Shown here: positions 17,000 through 25,799 of the stretch, piece after piece
Position numbering within the stretch: position 1 is the stretch's first letter
Layout: every line of letters starts with the position of its first letter
Source: DATHZQ01 sp035458525
GTDB lineage: Bacteria > Actinomycetota > Acidimicrobiia > Spongiisociales > UBA5794
DNA length: 64,000 bases
Direction of reading: 5' to 3'
NCBI GenBank assembly: GCA_035458525.1
Contig: DATHZQ010000019.1
Span: 1-64,000, forward strand
Made by a program: the position numbers and the translations under genes
Notes under the pieces: model-generated
Told to the model about the DNA's origin: nothing
Database searches by the model: none
Seen by the model: only the letters and a program-made list of their open reading frames with translations

Positions 17000-18277
17000 T
17001 CACTCGCCGTAGACCGGTGCGCCCTCGTTGAAGGCGGCCCAGGCGAACCAGAACTCGTTCATGTGGATGATCGAATCGAGCTCCTGGCCGGCCAGCGGAC
17101 CATCGATGGCGACGCCGAGCAGGTTCCAGGTCGTGCCGGTCTCGGCGTCGACGAACGTATCCGAGTCCCCCTGTGCGGCAAACGTCAGCACCTGTCCGTC
17201 GATGCGGCGGTCGTAAGCAACGCCGGTACCGATGGCAGCACCGCCTGCGATCGTGCCGGCGTCGAGTGGATCGGCGGTATCGGGCGCACCCCACCAGACG
17301 GCGAGCGGGACGCCGTTCACCTCGTCGTTCACCGCACGCTCGCCTGCGATCGTCTCGAACGGATACGCCTTGGTGGTCCCGTCCACTCGCACCCCGACCA
17401 CGCGGGAAAGCGCGTCGTAGCGGTCGTCGAGCTCCTCCGTGAAGAAGCGGCCGTACGGAGCGGAGCGACTGGTGTAGCCGAAGTAGGCGTTGGTCCCGTA
17501 GTCGAAGGGCCCGCTCTCGATGCTGAGCACGTCCCCGTCAGGGTTGTTGTCCCTGAAGTCGGCCCAACGAATGAGCGCAGTGGGAAGGAATTCGAGCTGC
17601 GTGCCGGCAAAGTCGCCAACGATGCCTTCGCCCGTGGCCTGCTGCCACAGCGAGACGGTGGCGTCATCCCACATCACGAGATCGCTGTTGCGCAGCAAAC
17701 CCGAGACTCCAAAGCGCAGCACCTGCCCGTCGACGCGCCGGTCGAACGCCGACGCGGTGTTGCACAGCGGGCAGTAGGTCAGCGAGAACGGCACCTCACC
17801 ACGCTGGTCGTTGACGATCTCATGGGAGATCAAGATGCGAACGGGATAGAAGATGGCCTCGCCTTCGACCTCGAGGAGGATTCCGATCTCCTGGTCCTCG
17901 AGCCACGCATCCGCCGATGCAACGTCCTCGTAGACCGGGTCGTCGATCGGGCGAATCAGATCTCGTGGATCCTGCGCCGCGATGCCAACTCGCAGCTCCT
18001 CGAGATCGATCGTGGACATCGACCAGTCAGTCGGCCACACCGCACCGAGCACGTTGATCTCGAACGGGAGCTCCACCTGACCAGCGTCCCCTTCCTCGGC
18101 CTCTGAATCGCCGCCGTTGCCGCTGGTGTCGTCCGGAGCCTCGGTGGTGGCGGCAACTGTGGTCGTCGTCTCCGCCTCCGGCGACCTCGTTGCGGCCGCG
18201 TCATCGTCGCCGCCATCTCCACATGCGGCAGCCACGACCGAAAGAGCGGCGAGCAGGATCGTCCAACGTTTCATCAT
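17000..18277 (-). CDS. DUF3179-domain lipoprotein
   Basis: A 425-residue lipoprotein (lipobox VVAAAC) with a long acidic and Thr-rich linker to about residue 70. The body is DUF3179: a first half with VYPV-like FYPVRILISHEIVND and the hallmark TYCPLCNTASAFDRR, and a second half repeating the pattern with AYPFETIAGERAVND and ending WFAWAAFNEGAPVYGE. DUF3179 proteins are exported and common in environmental bacteria and archaea; function is unknown. The conserved CPLC pair suggests a metal or redox site. First gene of a likely two-gene unit with the META lipoprotein. Confidence 0.9.
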   Translation of the reverse strand: MMKRWTILLAALSVVAAACGDGGDDDAAATRSPEAETTTTVAATTEAPDDTSGNGGDSEAEEGDAGQVELPFEINVLGAVWPTDWSMSTIDLEELRVGIAAQDPRDLIRPIDDPVYEDVASADAWLEDQEIGILLEVEGEAIFYPVRILISHEIVNDQRGEVPFSLTYCPLCNTASAFDRRVDGQVLRFGVSGLLRNSDLVMWDDATVSLWQQATGEGIVGDFAGTQLEFLPTALIRWADFRDNNPDGDVLSIESGPFDYGTNAYFGYTSRSAPYGRFFTEELDDRYDALSRVVGVRVDGTTKAYPFETIAGERAVNDEVNGVPLAVWWGAPDTADPLDAGTIAGGAAIGTGVAYDRRIDGQVLTFAAQGDSDTFVDAETGTTWNLLGVAIDGPLAGQELDSIIHMNEFWFAWAAFNEGAPVYGE

Positions 18278-18377
18278 GCAAGGTCCTCAATGCGCGGCAG
18301 GCTGTACGGCTACTAACGACGGGATCGTGTCCAGCCGTGCGGTGAGTGTCGCAGACTTGACAGTTCGCCGGACCGTC

Positions 18378-18992
18378 TCAGGTGCCGAGCCTGAGCTCGT
18401 ACGCATCGCCACCGTCGTTGCTGAATCCGATCCGCTCGAGATACTTTCGGTGCTCCGGTGTCTCTGGCGTGGCTCGCAGCGTGCCGATCCCTCGCGACGT
18501 GAAGGCGTCTCGGTTGGTCTCGAACACGAAGCGTGCGGCCTTCATGTCCCGGTAGCGCGGCGTCACATAGTCGAGTTCGAGCTCCAATTCCCCTCCACGT
18601 CGCGGTGAGCCCAGGATCAGCCCAGCCGGGACCATGTCACGCAGAATGAACATCGAAAACGTCGACCTGTGCGGATCGTGGTCGAATCTGGGCTGGAACG
18701 TCGCGATGTCCGACCGGTAGAAGTCGAGGAATTGCTGCAAGTAGAAGGAGTCCGGACGGACCTCGAGGAGGGTGAAGTACTCCTCGTCGGTCCATGCTCT
18801 CCAGAGGAAGAAGGCGTGGAGGCCGATGATGACGAAGTTCGTCAGCACCACCGGCAACGCAGAGACCAGGAATCCGTAGGCGGCGAACAGCACAGCCCCG
18901 ACGAGGCCGATGAGCCGCAAGCGAAGCAGCGACGTCCTGGTCAGCGACAGCACGATGACGGCCGAAGCCACGTACCCGAGCAGCTCAGTCAC
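18378..18992 (-). CDS. Membrane protein: YgjV-like helices fused to an acetyltransferase-like domain
   Basis: A 204-residue protein starting GTG 18992 with GGAGGG 13 bases upstream. Residues 1-75 form three membrane helices ending ALPVVLTNFVIIGLHAFFLWRA, which resembles YgjV-type inner membrane proteins. From about 85 to the end is a soluble domain (FYRSDIATFQPRFDH, LILGSPRRGG, LDYVTPRYRDMKAARFVF, EHRKYLERIGF) with the strand-helix rhythm of a GNAT fold. Role unknown. It is divergent from the amidase gene, the starts being 90 bp apart. Confidence 0.7.
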   Translation of the reverse strand: MTELLGYVASAVIVLSLTRTSLLRLRLIGLVGAVLFAAYGFLVSALPVVLTNFVIIGLHAFFLWRAWTDEEYFTLLEVRPDSFYLQQFLDFYRSDIATFQPRFDHDPHRSTFSMFILRDMVPAGLILGSPRRGGELELELDYVTPRYRDMKAARFVFETNRDAFTSRGIGTLRATPETPEHRKYLERIGFSNDGGDAYELRLGT

Positions 18993-19082
18993 AGTGTGCG
19001 GCTCCCTCCGTTGTTGGCTGGCGACCGTAGCAGCGGCGAGCCCGCCGACCACAGGTAGATTTCGTCCGACTCGAGAGGGTGC

Positions 19083-20597
19083 ATGACCGATCCGTTTCCG
19101 GAGTACGAGGACTTCGACGCCACGGGCGTTGCCGAGCTGATCGCCAACGGCGAACTCGCGGCCCGCGATGCGTTGGGCGCGGCCGTCAACCGTCTGGAGC
19201 TGCGCAACCCGGCACTCAACGCGGTGATCAGCACGCGGATCGATGCAGCATTGGATTCGCTCGACGACTCCGATCCCCCTCGCGGACCCTTCGGCGGTGT
19301 GCCGTTCCTCATCAAGGACTTGACGCCCGAGTCGGGCGAGCCGCTGACGATGGGCTCGGTCTTCCTGCGCGACTTCGTCGGCGACGTGACCCCCGAGGTG
19401 ATCCACCGTTTCCGGGGGGCGGGGTTGGTGTCGCTCGGCCGCACCAACACACCCGAGTTCGGATTGTTGCCGACGACCGAGCCGGTGTTACACGGACCGA
19501 CCCGGAACCCCTGGGATCTCGACCGTTCCGCCGGCGGCTCCAGCGGTGGCGCGGCGGCAGCCGTCGCGGCAGGCATCGTGCCGATGGCGCATGCCAGTGA
19601 CGGCGGTGGGTCGATTCGCATCCCCGCCTCGGCGTGCGGATTGTTCGGCATGAAGCCGAGCCGTGGCCGCATTCCGCTCTATCCGCCGGCGACGGCCGAC
19701 TTCGTGTCGACGTCGTTCTGCGTGAGCAGGTCCGTCCGTGACAGTGCCCGCCTGCTCGATGCGGTGGCCGGTCACCTGCCAGGCTCCCGGTTCACACCGC
19801 CACCGCCCCCGACGACGTACGAGACAGCCGCGTCCGCCGACCCTGGAGTGCTGCGGGTGGCGTTCACCGTGCACGACTTCAACGGCGAGCCGATTCATCC
19901 CGACTGTGCATCGGCAGTGTCGAACACCGTGTTCCTCCTCGAGGAGCTCGGCCACCACGTCGAGGAAGCGGCACCGAAGCTCGACGGAGCTGCAGTCGCA
20001 GATTCGTTCCTTCACTGGTGGAAGGCCATGCCGCAAGCCGGCTTTCTGCTGATCCTCCAGGCCGTCGAGGAGCGACCCGGGGGAAAGGCGCTGCGGAGAC
20101 TGCTCGGCGATGCGCGAACCATGAAAGCGATCGCCAGGCTGGACCGGCGCCGCTCTGGGCGCGACGCCTTCGAGCCGTTCACCCGCAAGCTCGTCGAAGG
20201 TGCGATGCAGATGACCCCCGGCGAGCTGCTGCTCGCCACCAACCAGCTGCAAATGGCGGCCTACGAGCTGGGGGCCTTCATGGCGGACTACGACGTCCTG
20301 CTGACGCCGACGCTCGGTGAACCGCCAAAGTACATCGGCGAGCTGGACCAGTCGAAGCCGTTCCAGGAGTTCGAAGACGAGCTGTCGAAGTACGTGCCCT
20401 ACACGCCCATCGCCAACTTTGCGGGAGTGCCGGCGATGTCGGTCCCACTTGCGTGGAACGCCGACGGACTTCCGATCGGGTCACACTTCATCGGCCGCCA
20501 CGGTGAGGAGCATCTCCTGTTCGCTCTGGCTGCACAGCTCGAGCGGGCCCATCCGTGGTTCGACCGCCGACCCCCGCAGGCCGCAACCTCTCAGTAG
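19083..20597 (+). CDS. Amidase signature family hydrolase
   Basis: A 504-residue amidase. The catalytic Lys lies in GVPFLIKDL, and the Gly/Ser-rich signature GGSSGGAAAAVAAGIVPMAH continues to SDGGGSIRIPASACG, giving the cis-Ser and nucleophile Ser. Length fits the family (about 470-510). It hydrolyses amide bonds of an unknown small substrate; a GatA role is unlikely because gatB and gatC are absent nearby. Its last seven bases overlap the end of the convergent aldolase gene. Confidence 0.9.
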   Translation: MTDPFPEYEDFDATGVAELIANGELAARDALGAAVNRLELRNPALNAVISTRIDAALDSLDDSDPPRGPFGGVPFLIKDLTPESGEPLTMGSVFLRDFVGDVTPEVIHRFRGAGLVSLGRTNTPEFGLLPTTEPVLHGPTRNPWDLDRSAGGSSGGAAAAVAAGIVPMAHASDGGGSIRIPASACGLFGMKPSRGRIPLYPPATADFVSTSFCVSRSVRDSARLLDAVAGHLPGSRFTPPPPPTTYETAASADPGVLRVAFTVHDFNGEPIHPDCASAVSNTVFLLEELGHHVEEAAPKLDGAAVADSFLHWWKAMPQAGFLLILQAVEERPGGKALRRLLGDARTMKAIARLDRRRSGRDAFEPFTRKLVEGAMQMTPGELLLATNQLQMAAYELGAFMADYDVLLTPTLGEPPKYIGELDQSKPFQEFEDELSKYVPYTPIANFAGVPAMSVPLAWNADGLPIGSHFIGRHGEEHLLFALAAQLERAHPWFDRRPPQAATSQ

Positions 20598-21370
20598 ATC
20601 GAGGCCTCCCCGCCGGCTCGACCGCTTCGCACGAGCTCGAGATCTGCCGCCAGCTTCGCCCGCAACGCAACGAGATCCGCCGTGACCGTGACCATTCGAA
20701 AACCCCGGTCCAGTCGATCTTGCGCCGTCGCGGTCGTGGCGTGGATCCCCGGCGTCACACCGTGCCGCTCACATGCGGCGACGATGATGTCGAGCGTGTC
20801 GAGGAACCGCTGCTCATCGCTGCGCGGGTGGTAGCCGAGGCTGACCGAGAGATCTGCCGGGCCCACATAGATGGCGGCCACCCCAGTCACGGAGAGGATG
20901 TCGTCGATGTTCGCCACCGCCTCCGCCGTCTCGACCATGGGGATGCACAGGATGTCGGAGTTGGCCCGCTCCCAATAGTCGGCGCCCTCGACGGGCCAGG
21001 CCCGCCCGGGACCGAAGCTGCGGGATCCCTCCGGTGCGTAGCGGGCGGATTGCATGGCCGCAACGCATTCGGCGCCGGAGTTCACCATCGGCACGATCAC
21101 GCCCATGGCACCCGCATCGAGGGCTTTGCCGATGTGGCCGGCGTGGTTCTCCGGCACCCGTACTACCGGCGTCGCCGTGCCCGTCGTCAGCGCTTGCAAC
21201 ATGGGAACCGCGTCGCTGTAGTCGATCAACCCGTGCTGCATGTCGATGCAGATGTAGTCGAAGTCGTTGGCCGCCATGGCCTCGGCGCTCACCGACGTCG
21301 GCATCGAGAGCCAGCCGCCGAGGGCGACCTCACGGTTGTGGATCCGGTCGAGAAACGGATTCGGTCTCAT
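20591..21370 (-). CDS. HpcH/HpaI family aldolase
   Basis: A 259-residue class II aldolase of the HpaI type: N-terminal LGGWLSMPTSVSAEAM, metal and substrate region FDYICIDMQHGLIDY, VIVPMVNSGAECV, ARYAPEGSRSFGP and the CIPMVETAEAVANIDDI segment bearing the metal-binding Glu, then YVGPADLSVSLG. Family members cleave 4-hydroxy-2-oxo acids to pyruvate and an aldehyde with a divalent metal. The natural substrate is not readable here. Convergent with the amidase. Confidence 0.9.
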   Translation of the reverse strand: MRPNPFLDRIHNREVALGGWLSMPTSVSAEAMAANDFDYICIDMQHGLIDYSDAVPMLQALTTGTATPVVRVPENHAGHIGKALDAGAMGVIVPMVNSGAECVAAMQSARYAPEGSRSFGPGRAWPVEGADYWERANSDILCIPMVETAEAVANIDDILSVTGVAAIYVGPADLSVSLGYHPRSDEQRFLDTLDIIVAACERHGVTPGIHATTATAQDRLDRGFRMVTVTADLVALRAKLAADLELVRSGRAGGEASIY

Positions 21371-21379
21371 ACGCGCAGC

Positions 21380-21814
21380 CTATCGCGCCCGCCGACTCCT
21401 CCGGCGATAGACGAGTCGCGTGACTCGGCGCTTTGCGACGAGCTTGCGCACCCAGAAAACGACGATGCTGGCGACGACGATGGCCGTTGCAGCCGCGACG
21501 ACAGAGGCCGCGTTGAGCCGATCGTTCCGGTCGAGGCTCCACGCGGCGAGGCCGCCGACAAACGCAACGGCGACTGCGACGCCTCCGACGATCCCGGCCC
21601 AACTCCAGTACTGAGCCTGGTACGCCGAGAATCGCGCATCGTCTGCCGCCAGCGCTTCGACGAGCCGGTCGAAGCCGGCGTCGCCGGCAACCGCACGGTC
21701 AGCCTCCCGGTCCCACCTTGATTCGAGTCGGGCCGAGATCCGAGTGGCGACCGGGCCTCCCACAACCCCGACGACCATCGCACCCGCGGCCACACCCCAC
21801 CAGAACTCGATCAC
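21380..21814 (-). CDS. Two-helix membrane protein of unknown function
   Basis: A 144-residue protein with an N-terminal hydrophobic helix (FWWGVAAGAMVVGVVGGPVA), a charged helical stretch including a self-contained coiled-coil-like region, two further hydrophobic segments (AGIVGGVAVAVAFVGGLAAW and ASVVAAATAIVVASIVVFWV), and an Arg-rich cytoplasmic tail. The chosen GTG 21814 lies four bases after the rpiA stop; a TTG at 21850 would overlap rpiA. Probably co-transcribed with rpiA. Confidence 0.6.
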   Translation of the reverse strand: MIEFWWGVAAGAMVVGVVGGPVATRISARLESRWDREADRAVAGDAGFDRLVEALAADDARFSAYQAQYWSWAGIVGGVAVAVAFVGGLAAWSLDRNDRLNAASVVAAATAIVVASIVVFWVRKLVAKRRVTRLVYRRRSRRAR

Positions 21815-21818
21815 GCGC

Positions 21819-22502
21819 TCACCGAGCTGCGTAACTCCGCACCCCTCCAACGTCGGCGACGAGCGCCTCGGCGGCGAGACCGACGAAGATGCCGGTATCC
21901 AGCACCCCGGGAAGACTCGACACGATCTCGTTCCAGCGGACCGGGTACTCGATGGGCTCGACCTGCAGGTCCACGATGTAGTTGCCGTTGTCCGTCACGA
22001 ACGGCTCATCGGCGACCTCGCGCAACGTGGGACTTCCGAAGCGGCGCAGCTGATCCATCGTGCCTCTGATCCCGAACCGAGCGGCCTCGATCGGAATCGG
22101 GAAGGTGGAGCCCAACCGGTCGACAAGCTTCGACTTGTCCGCGATCACGATGAACTGGAACGCCGCTGCGGCGACGATCTTCTCGCGCAACAGTGCACCG
22201 CCCCCGCCTTTGGTGAGCGCCAGCGACGGCGTGATCTCGTCGGCGCCGTCGATTGCCACCGCCATCGGGCTCCGCCCGACCTCGGTGAGCTGAATACCCT
22301 GCCGCGCAGCGAGCGCGGCGGTCTCGTCCGACGTCGGGATCCCGACGACGTCCCCGAGCCTCCCTTGTCGCAACCGCTCCCCGAGCTCCTCGATGAAGTA
22401 GCGCACCGTGGAACCCGTCCCCAGCCCGACGACTTGCCCGGATTGGATTCGCTCCACCGCCGCAACCGCCGCCGCCTTCTTGTGCCGTTCCGTTTCAGCC
22501 AT
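21819..22502 (-). CDS. rpiA: Ribose-5-phosphate isomerase A
   Basis: A 227-residue RpiA from ATG 22502. Motifs are VVGLGTGSTVRYF, the active-site DGADEI and KGGGGALLREKI, all in family order, with FGIRGTMDQLRRFG and a late TDNGNYIVDL. It interconverts ribose 5-phosphate and ribulose 5-phosphate in the pentose phosphate pathway. An upstream in-frame ATG at 22529 would place part of the protein in the repeat-bearing leader. Followed at four bases by the small membrane protein gene. Confidence 0.95.
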   Translation of the reverse strand: MAETERHKKAAAVAAVERIQSGQVVGLGTGSTVRYFIEELGERLRQGRLGDVVGIPTSDETAALAARQGIQLTEVGRSPMAVAIDGADEITPSLALTKGGGGALLREKIVAAAAFQFIVIADKSKLVDRLGSTFPIPIEAARFGIRGTMDQLRRFGSPTLREVADEPFVTDNGNYIVDLQVEPIEYPVRWNEIVSSLPGVLDTGIFVGLAAEALVADVGGVRSYAAR

Positions 22503-22530
22503 GCCGGGCATGTTATTGCGAACCGCCACA

Positions 22531-22592
22531 ACCCCCTACCCCCGGCTGCGCCGGCGGTACCTTCCCCCACTTCATGGGGGACTGTTCGAGCC
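22531..22592 (-). repeat. Intergenic hairpin repeat, copy 2
   Basis: Between rpiA and gcvP. On the minus strand it reads like 14167-14229: a C-rich/G-rich hairpin, then GGTACCGCCG, CGCAG and GGTAGGGGGT in the same order. Two stem-loops are preserved by compensating changes in the arms. It also lies where a gcvP terminator would be expected. Confidence 0.6.
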
Positions 22593-22614
22593 AAGCGAAC
22601 GGGGCGACGACCCC

Positions 22615-25476
22615 CTACAGGTACTCCTCCATCGGGGGGCAGGCGCACATGACGTGGCGGTCGCCGTAGGCGTTGTCGATGCGACCCACCGGGGACCAGT
22701 ACTTGTCGCCCCGCAGTGTCTCGACCGGGTATGCAGCCACCTCACGGGGATACGGATGGGTCCAGTCATCGGCGACGACGTCCTCGGCCGTATGGGGCGA
22801 GTTGTGCAGCGGGTTGTCGTCCTCGGGCCATTCCCCTGACGCCACCCTGTCGACTTCGCCCCGGATGGCGATCATGGCGTCGCAGAACCGGTCGAGCTCG
22901 GTGAGCGCTTCGGACTCCGTCGGCTCGATCATCAACGTCCCTGCCACGGGGAAGCTCATCGTCGGGGCGTGGAAGCCGTAGTCGATGAGCCGCTTGGCGA
23001 AGTCGTCGACCGACACACCGGGCTCGTGCTTGAAGTTCCGCACGTCGATGATGCACTCGTGAGCGACGTAGCCGGCGGGCCCGGTGTACAGCACGTCGTA
23101 GTGATCCTCGAGACGCTTGGCAATGTAGTTGGCGTTGAGGATTGCGACCTCGGTGGCCTTGGTGAGTCCCGTGCCTCCCATCAGGGCGATGTAGGCCCAC
23201 GAGATCGGGAGGATGCCGGCCGAGCCCCACGGTGCAGCTGCCACGGGCCCCACCCCGTCTCGTGGCCCCTGTTGATCATCGACCAGCGAGTGGCCGGGAA
23301 GGAACGGCTCGAGATGGGCGAGCACACCGATGGGACCGACACCCGGACCACCGCCACCATGTGGAATGGTGAAGGTCTTGTGGAGATTGAGGTGCGAGAC
23401 GTCGCCGCCGAACTCGCCCGGCTTTGCGACGCCGAGCAAGGCGTTGAGGTTGGCCCCGTCGACGTACACCTGGCCGCCGTGTTGGTGGACGATGTCGCAC
23501 ACTTCCCTCACGTCCGGCTCGAAGACCCCGTGCGTTGACGGGTAGGTGATCATGAGTGCGGCAAGGTTGTCCGAGTGCTCCTCCGCCTTGGCGCGAAGAT
23601 CAGCGACATCGACGTTGCCGCTCTCGTCGGTCGCCACGACCACCACGTCGAGTCCGGCCATCGTGGCGCTGGCCGGATTGGTGCCATGGGCGGACGCCGG
23701 AATCAGGCAGATGTTTCGATGGCCCTGGTTGCGGCTCTGGTGGTAGCCCCGTATGGCGAGCAGGCCGGCGTACTCGCCTTGGGATCCTGCGTTGGGCTGC
23801 AATGAGACGGCGTCGTATCCGGTCAACTCGGCGAGCCACGACTCCAGCTCACCGATCAGCTCCATGTAGCCGGCGGCCTGCTCGAGGGGTGCAAACGGAT
23901 GGATGTCGGCGAACTCGGGCCACGTGACGGGCAGCATCTCGACCGTGGCGTTCAGTTTCATCGTGCATGATCCGAGCGGGATCATGGTGCGGTCGAGCGC
24001 CATGTCGCGGTGCTGCAGCTTGCGCAGGTAGCGGAGCATCTCCGTTTCGCTGCGATACGCGTGGAACACCGGGTGGGTCAAGTACTCGCTCGTCCGGCGC
24101 AGATGCTCCGGAATGCCAGATGGAGCCCCGTCGAGATCAGCGCAGGTGACGTCAGCGCCGAACACCTCGAAGAGCGCATCGACGTAGGGAGCGGACGTGA
24201 CCTCGTCCGCCGAGATGCCGACATGTTGATTGTCGACGAGACGAAGATTGATGCCGCGATCCTCGGCGGCTTGGATGACCTCGTCGGCGTTCTTGACCGC
24301 AACCGTCAGCGTGTCGAACCATGTCTCGTTCACGACCCCGACCCCCGCCTGCCGCAGCCCAGCTGCGAGGATCGATGTGAGGGCATGGACCCGCTCGGCA
24401 ATCGTGCGCAGCCCGTCGGGCCCGTGGTAGACGGCATAGGCTCCGGCGATGATCGCGAGCAGCACCTGTGCGGTGCAGATGTTGCTCGTGGCCTTCTCAC
24501 GACGGATGTGCTGCTCCCGCGTCGTCAACGCAAGACGGAGTGCCATGCGCTCCTTGACGTCTATCGAAACGCCAACGAGGCGGCCGGGCAGCGATCGCTT
24601 GAACGTCTCGCGCGTCGCCAGGTACGCGGCGTGGGGGCCGCCGAACATCATCGGCACGCCAAAGCGCTGCGAGGACCCGACGACGACGTCGGCGCCGAGC
24701 TCACCCGGGGGCGTGAGCAACGTCAGTGACAGCAGATCGGCGGCAACGGCGACCAGCACGCCTTGCTCGCTGAGGTCGGCGATGAGCGCCGAGTCGTCGC
24801 GAACGACGCCGCTCGTGCCCGGGTACTGGAGCAGGACCGCGTACGGATCGTTCCCGAGAAGATCACGGTGGGGATCACCGACAACGACCTTGATGCCGAG
24901 CGGTTCGGCGCGGGTCTCGACCACGTTGATCGTTTGCGGATGGCACTCGCTGTCGACGAAGAACACGTCTCCCTTGTGCTTGCCGACCCGCTTCAGCATC
25001 GTCATCGCTTCAGCGGCTGCGGTCCCCTCGTCGAGAAGCGAAGCGTTGGCGATCTCCAATCCGGTGAGGTCGCCAACCATGGTCTGGAAATTCAGGAGTG
25101 CTTCGAGGCGGCCCTGGGAGATCTCCGGCTGATACGGGGTGTAGGCCGTGTACCAGCCCGGGTTCTCGAGGATGTTGCGCAGAACGACCGGCGGAGTGAT
25201 GGTGTCGTAGTAGCCCATGCCGATCATCGAGCGGTAGGCCTTGTTCTTCTTCGCGAAGCCGCGCAGCCGTTCGAGCACCGCCGATTCCGTGGCCGGCCCG
25301 TGCATGGCGAGCGGTTCGCTGAGACGAATACCGTCGGGCACGGCAGCAGTCAGGAGCTCTTCGAGGGAGTCGACGCCGACCACCTCGAGCATCCTGGCGA
25401 TCTCAGCGTCGTCGGGGCCGATGTGACGCCGGACGAAGTCCTCGGTCTGCATGAGATCGGCGAGCGGTCGGTTCAT
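22615..25476 (-). CDS. gcvP: Glycine dehydrogenase (decarboxylating), P protein
   Basis: A 953-residue single-chain P protein. The first half includes GMGYYDT and the N-terminal fold; the second half holds the PLP-lysine motif NLHKTFTIPHGGGGPGVGP. It decarboxylates glycine and passes the aminomethyl group to the lipoyl arm of GcvH in the glycine cleavage system. Start is ATG 25476, preceded by AGAGGAG; the frame extension upstream would run into the riboswitch. No gcvT or gcvH neighbour is seen, so this P protein is encoded alone under its own glycine riboswitch. Confidence 0.97.
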   Translation of the reverse strand: MNRPLADLMQTEDFVRRHIGPDDAEIARMLEVVGVDSLEELLTAAVPDGIRLSEPLAMHGPATESAVLERLRGFAKKNKAYRSMIGMGYYDTITPPVVLRNILENPGWYTAYTPYQPEISQGRLEALLNFQTMVGDLTGLEIANASLLDEGTAAAEAMTMLKRVGKHKGDVFFVDSECHPQTINVVETRAEPLGIKVVVGDPHRDLLGNDPYAVLLQYPGTSGVVRDDSALIADLSEQGVLVAVAADLLSLTLLTPPGELGADVVVGSSQRFGVPMMFGGPHAAYLATRETFKRSLPGRLVGVSIDVKERMALRLALTTREQHIRREKATSNICTAQVLLAIIAGAYAVYHGPDGLRTIAERVHALTSILAAGLRQAGVGVVNETWFDTLTVAVKNADEVIQAAEDRGINLRLVDNQHVGISADEVTSAPYVDALFEVFGADVTCADLDGAPSGIPEHLRRTSEYLTHPVFHAYRSETEMLRYLRKLQHRDMALDRTMIPLGSCTMKLNATVEMLPVTWPEFADIHPFAPLEQAAGYMELIGELESWLAELTGYDAVSLQPNAGSQGEYAGLLAIRGYHQSRNQGHRNICLIPASAHGTNPASATMAGLDVVVVATDESGNVDVADLRAKAEEHSDNLAALMITYPSTHGVFEPDVREVCDIVHQHGGQVYVDGANLNALLGVAKPGEFGGDVSHLNLHKTFTIPHGGGGPGVGPIGVLAHLEPFLPGHSLVDDQQGPRDGVGPVAAAPWGSAGILPISWAYIALMGGTGLTKATEVAILNANYIAKRLEDHYDVLYTGPAGYVAHECIIDVRNFKHEPGVSVDDFAKRLIDYGFHAPTMSFPVAGTLMIEPTESEALTELDRFCDAMIAIRGEVDRVASGEWPEDDNPLHNSPHTAEDVVADDWTHPYPREVAAYPVETLRGDKYWSPVGRIDNAYGDRHVMCACPPMEEYL

Positions 25477-25495
25477 CTGGGAGCTCCTCTGGTAT

Positions 25496-25522
25496 GCCAC
25501 ACCGGCCGGTTCCGGCTGTGGC
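25496..25522 (-). promoter_or_regulatory. Putative expression-platform hairpin of the glycine riboswitch
   Basis: GCCACA (25496-25501) pairs with TGTGGC (25517-25522), and inner CCGG pairs reinforce the stem. The hairpin sits between the second aptamer and the gcvP ribosome-binding site, where an expression platform is expected. How glycine changes it cannot be told from one sequence. Confidence 0.5.
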
Positions 25523-25534
25523 CCCGATCTGTCA

Positions 25535-25695
25535 CCGTTGCCTGAGAGATTCGCCGGCACCGGCCGGCTTTCCCCTTCGGCGGGGCAGTCGTCGCCCTCT
25601 CTCCAGATGTGCCTCGTCCATGCGGTACGGGTGCCTGAGAGATTCCCGGGGCGGTTGCTCCTTCGGCGCCGGCCAGGGCCGGACTCTCCCGCAAG
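25535..25695 (-). ncRNA. Tandem glycine riboswitch
   Basis: Two glycine aptamers (RF00504-type) lie one after the other on the minus strand. The upstream one covers about 25693-25631 and the downstream one about 25610-25538. Each has the conserved GGAGAG/GAGAG opening, the GCCGAAGG.G(A/C)A core and the closing CTCTCAGGCA. The linker between them is about 20 nt. The gcvP start codon follows at 25476. Tandem aptamers normally act as a glycine-activated ON switch for cleavage-system genes; here they control gcvP alone. Confidence 0.93.
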
Positions 25696-25799
25696 GTGTT
25701 GGCGGCAGCTCCAAATCTACCCGGTCGCATCGCACAGTGGGGCGGGCGGGCGACGGCCCGCACTGCGGACAACCGCAGCGCCCCGGTAGCCTCCCGGGA

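Noticed and set aside
19083..20597. gatA (Glu-tRNA amidotransferase subunit)
   Set aside because: The amidase signature fits, but gatB and gatC are not adjacent and the C-terminal half departs from GatA, so a general amidase is safer.
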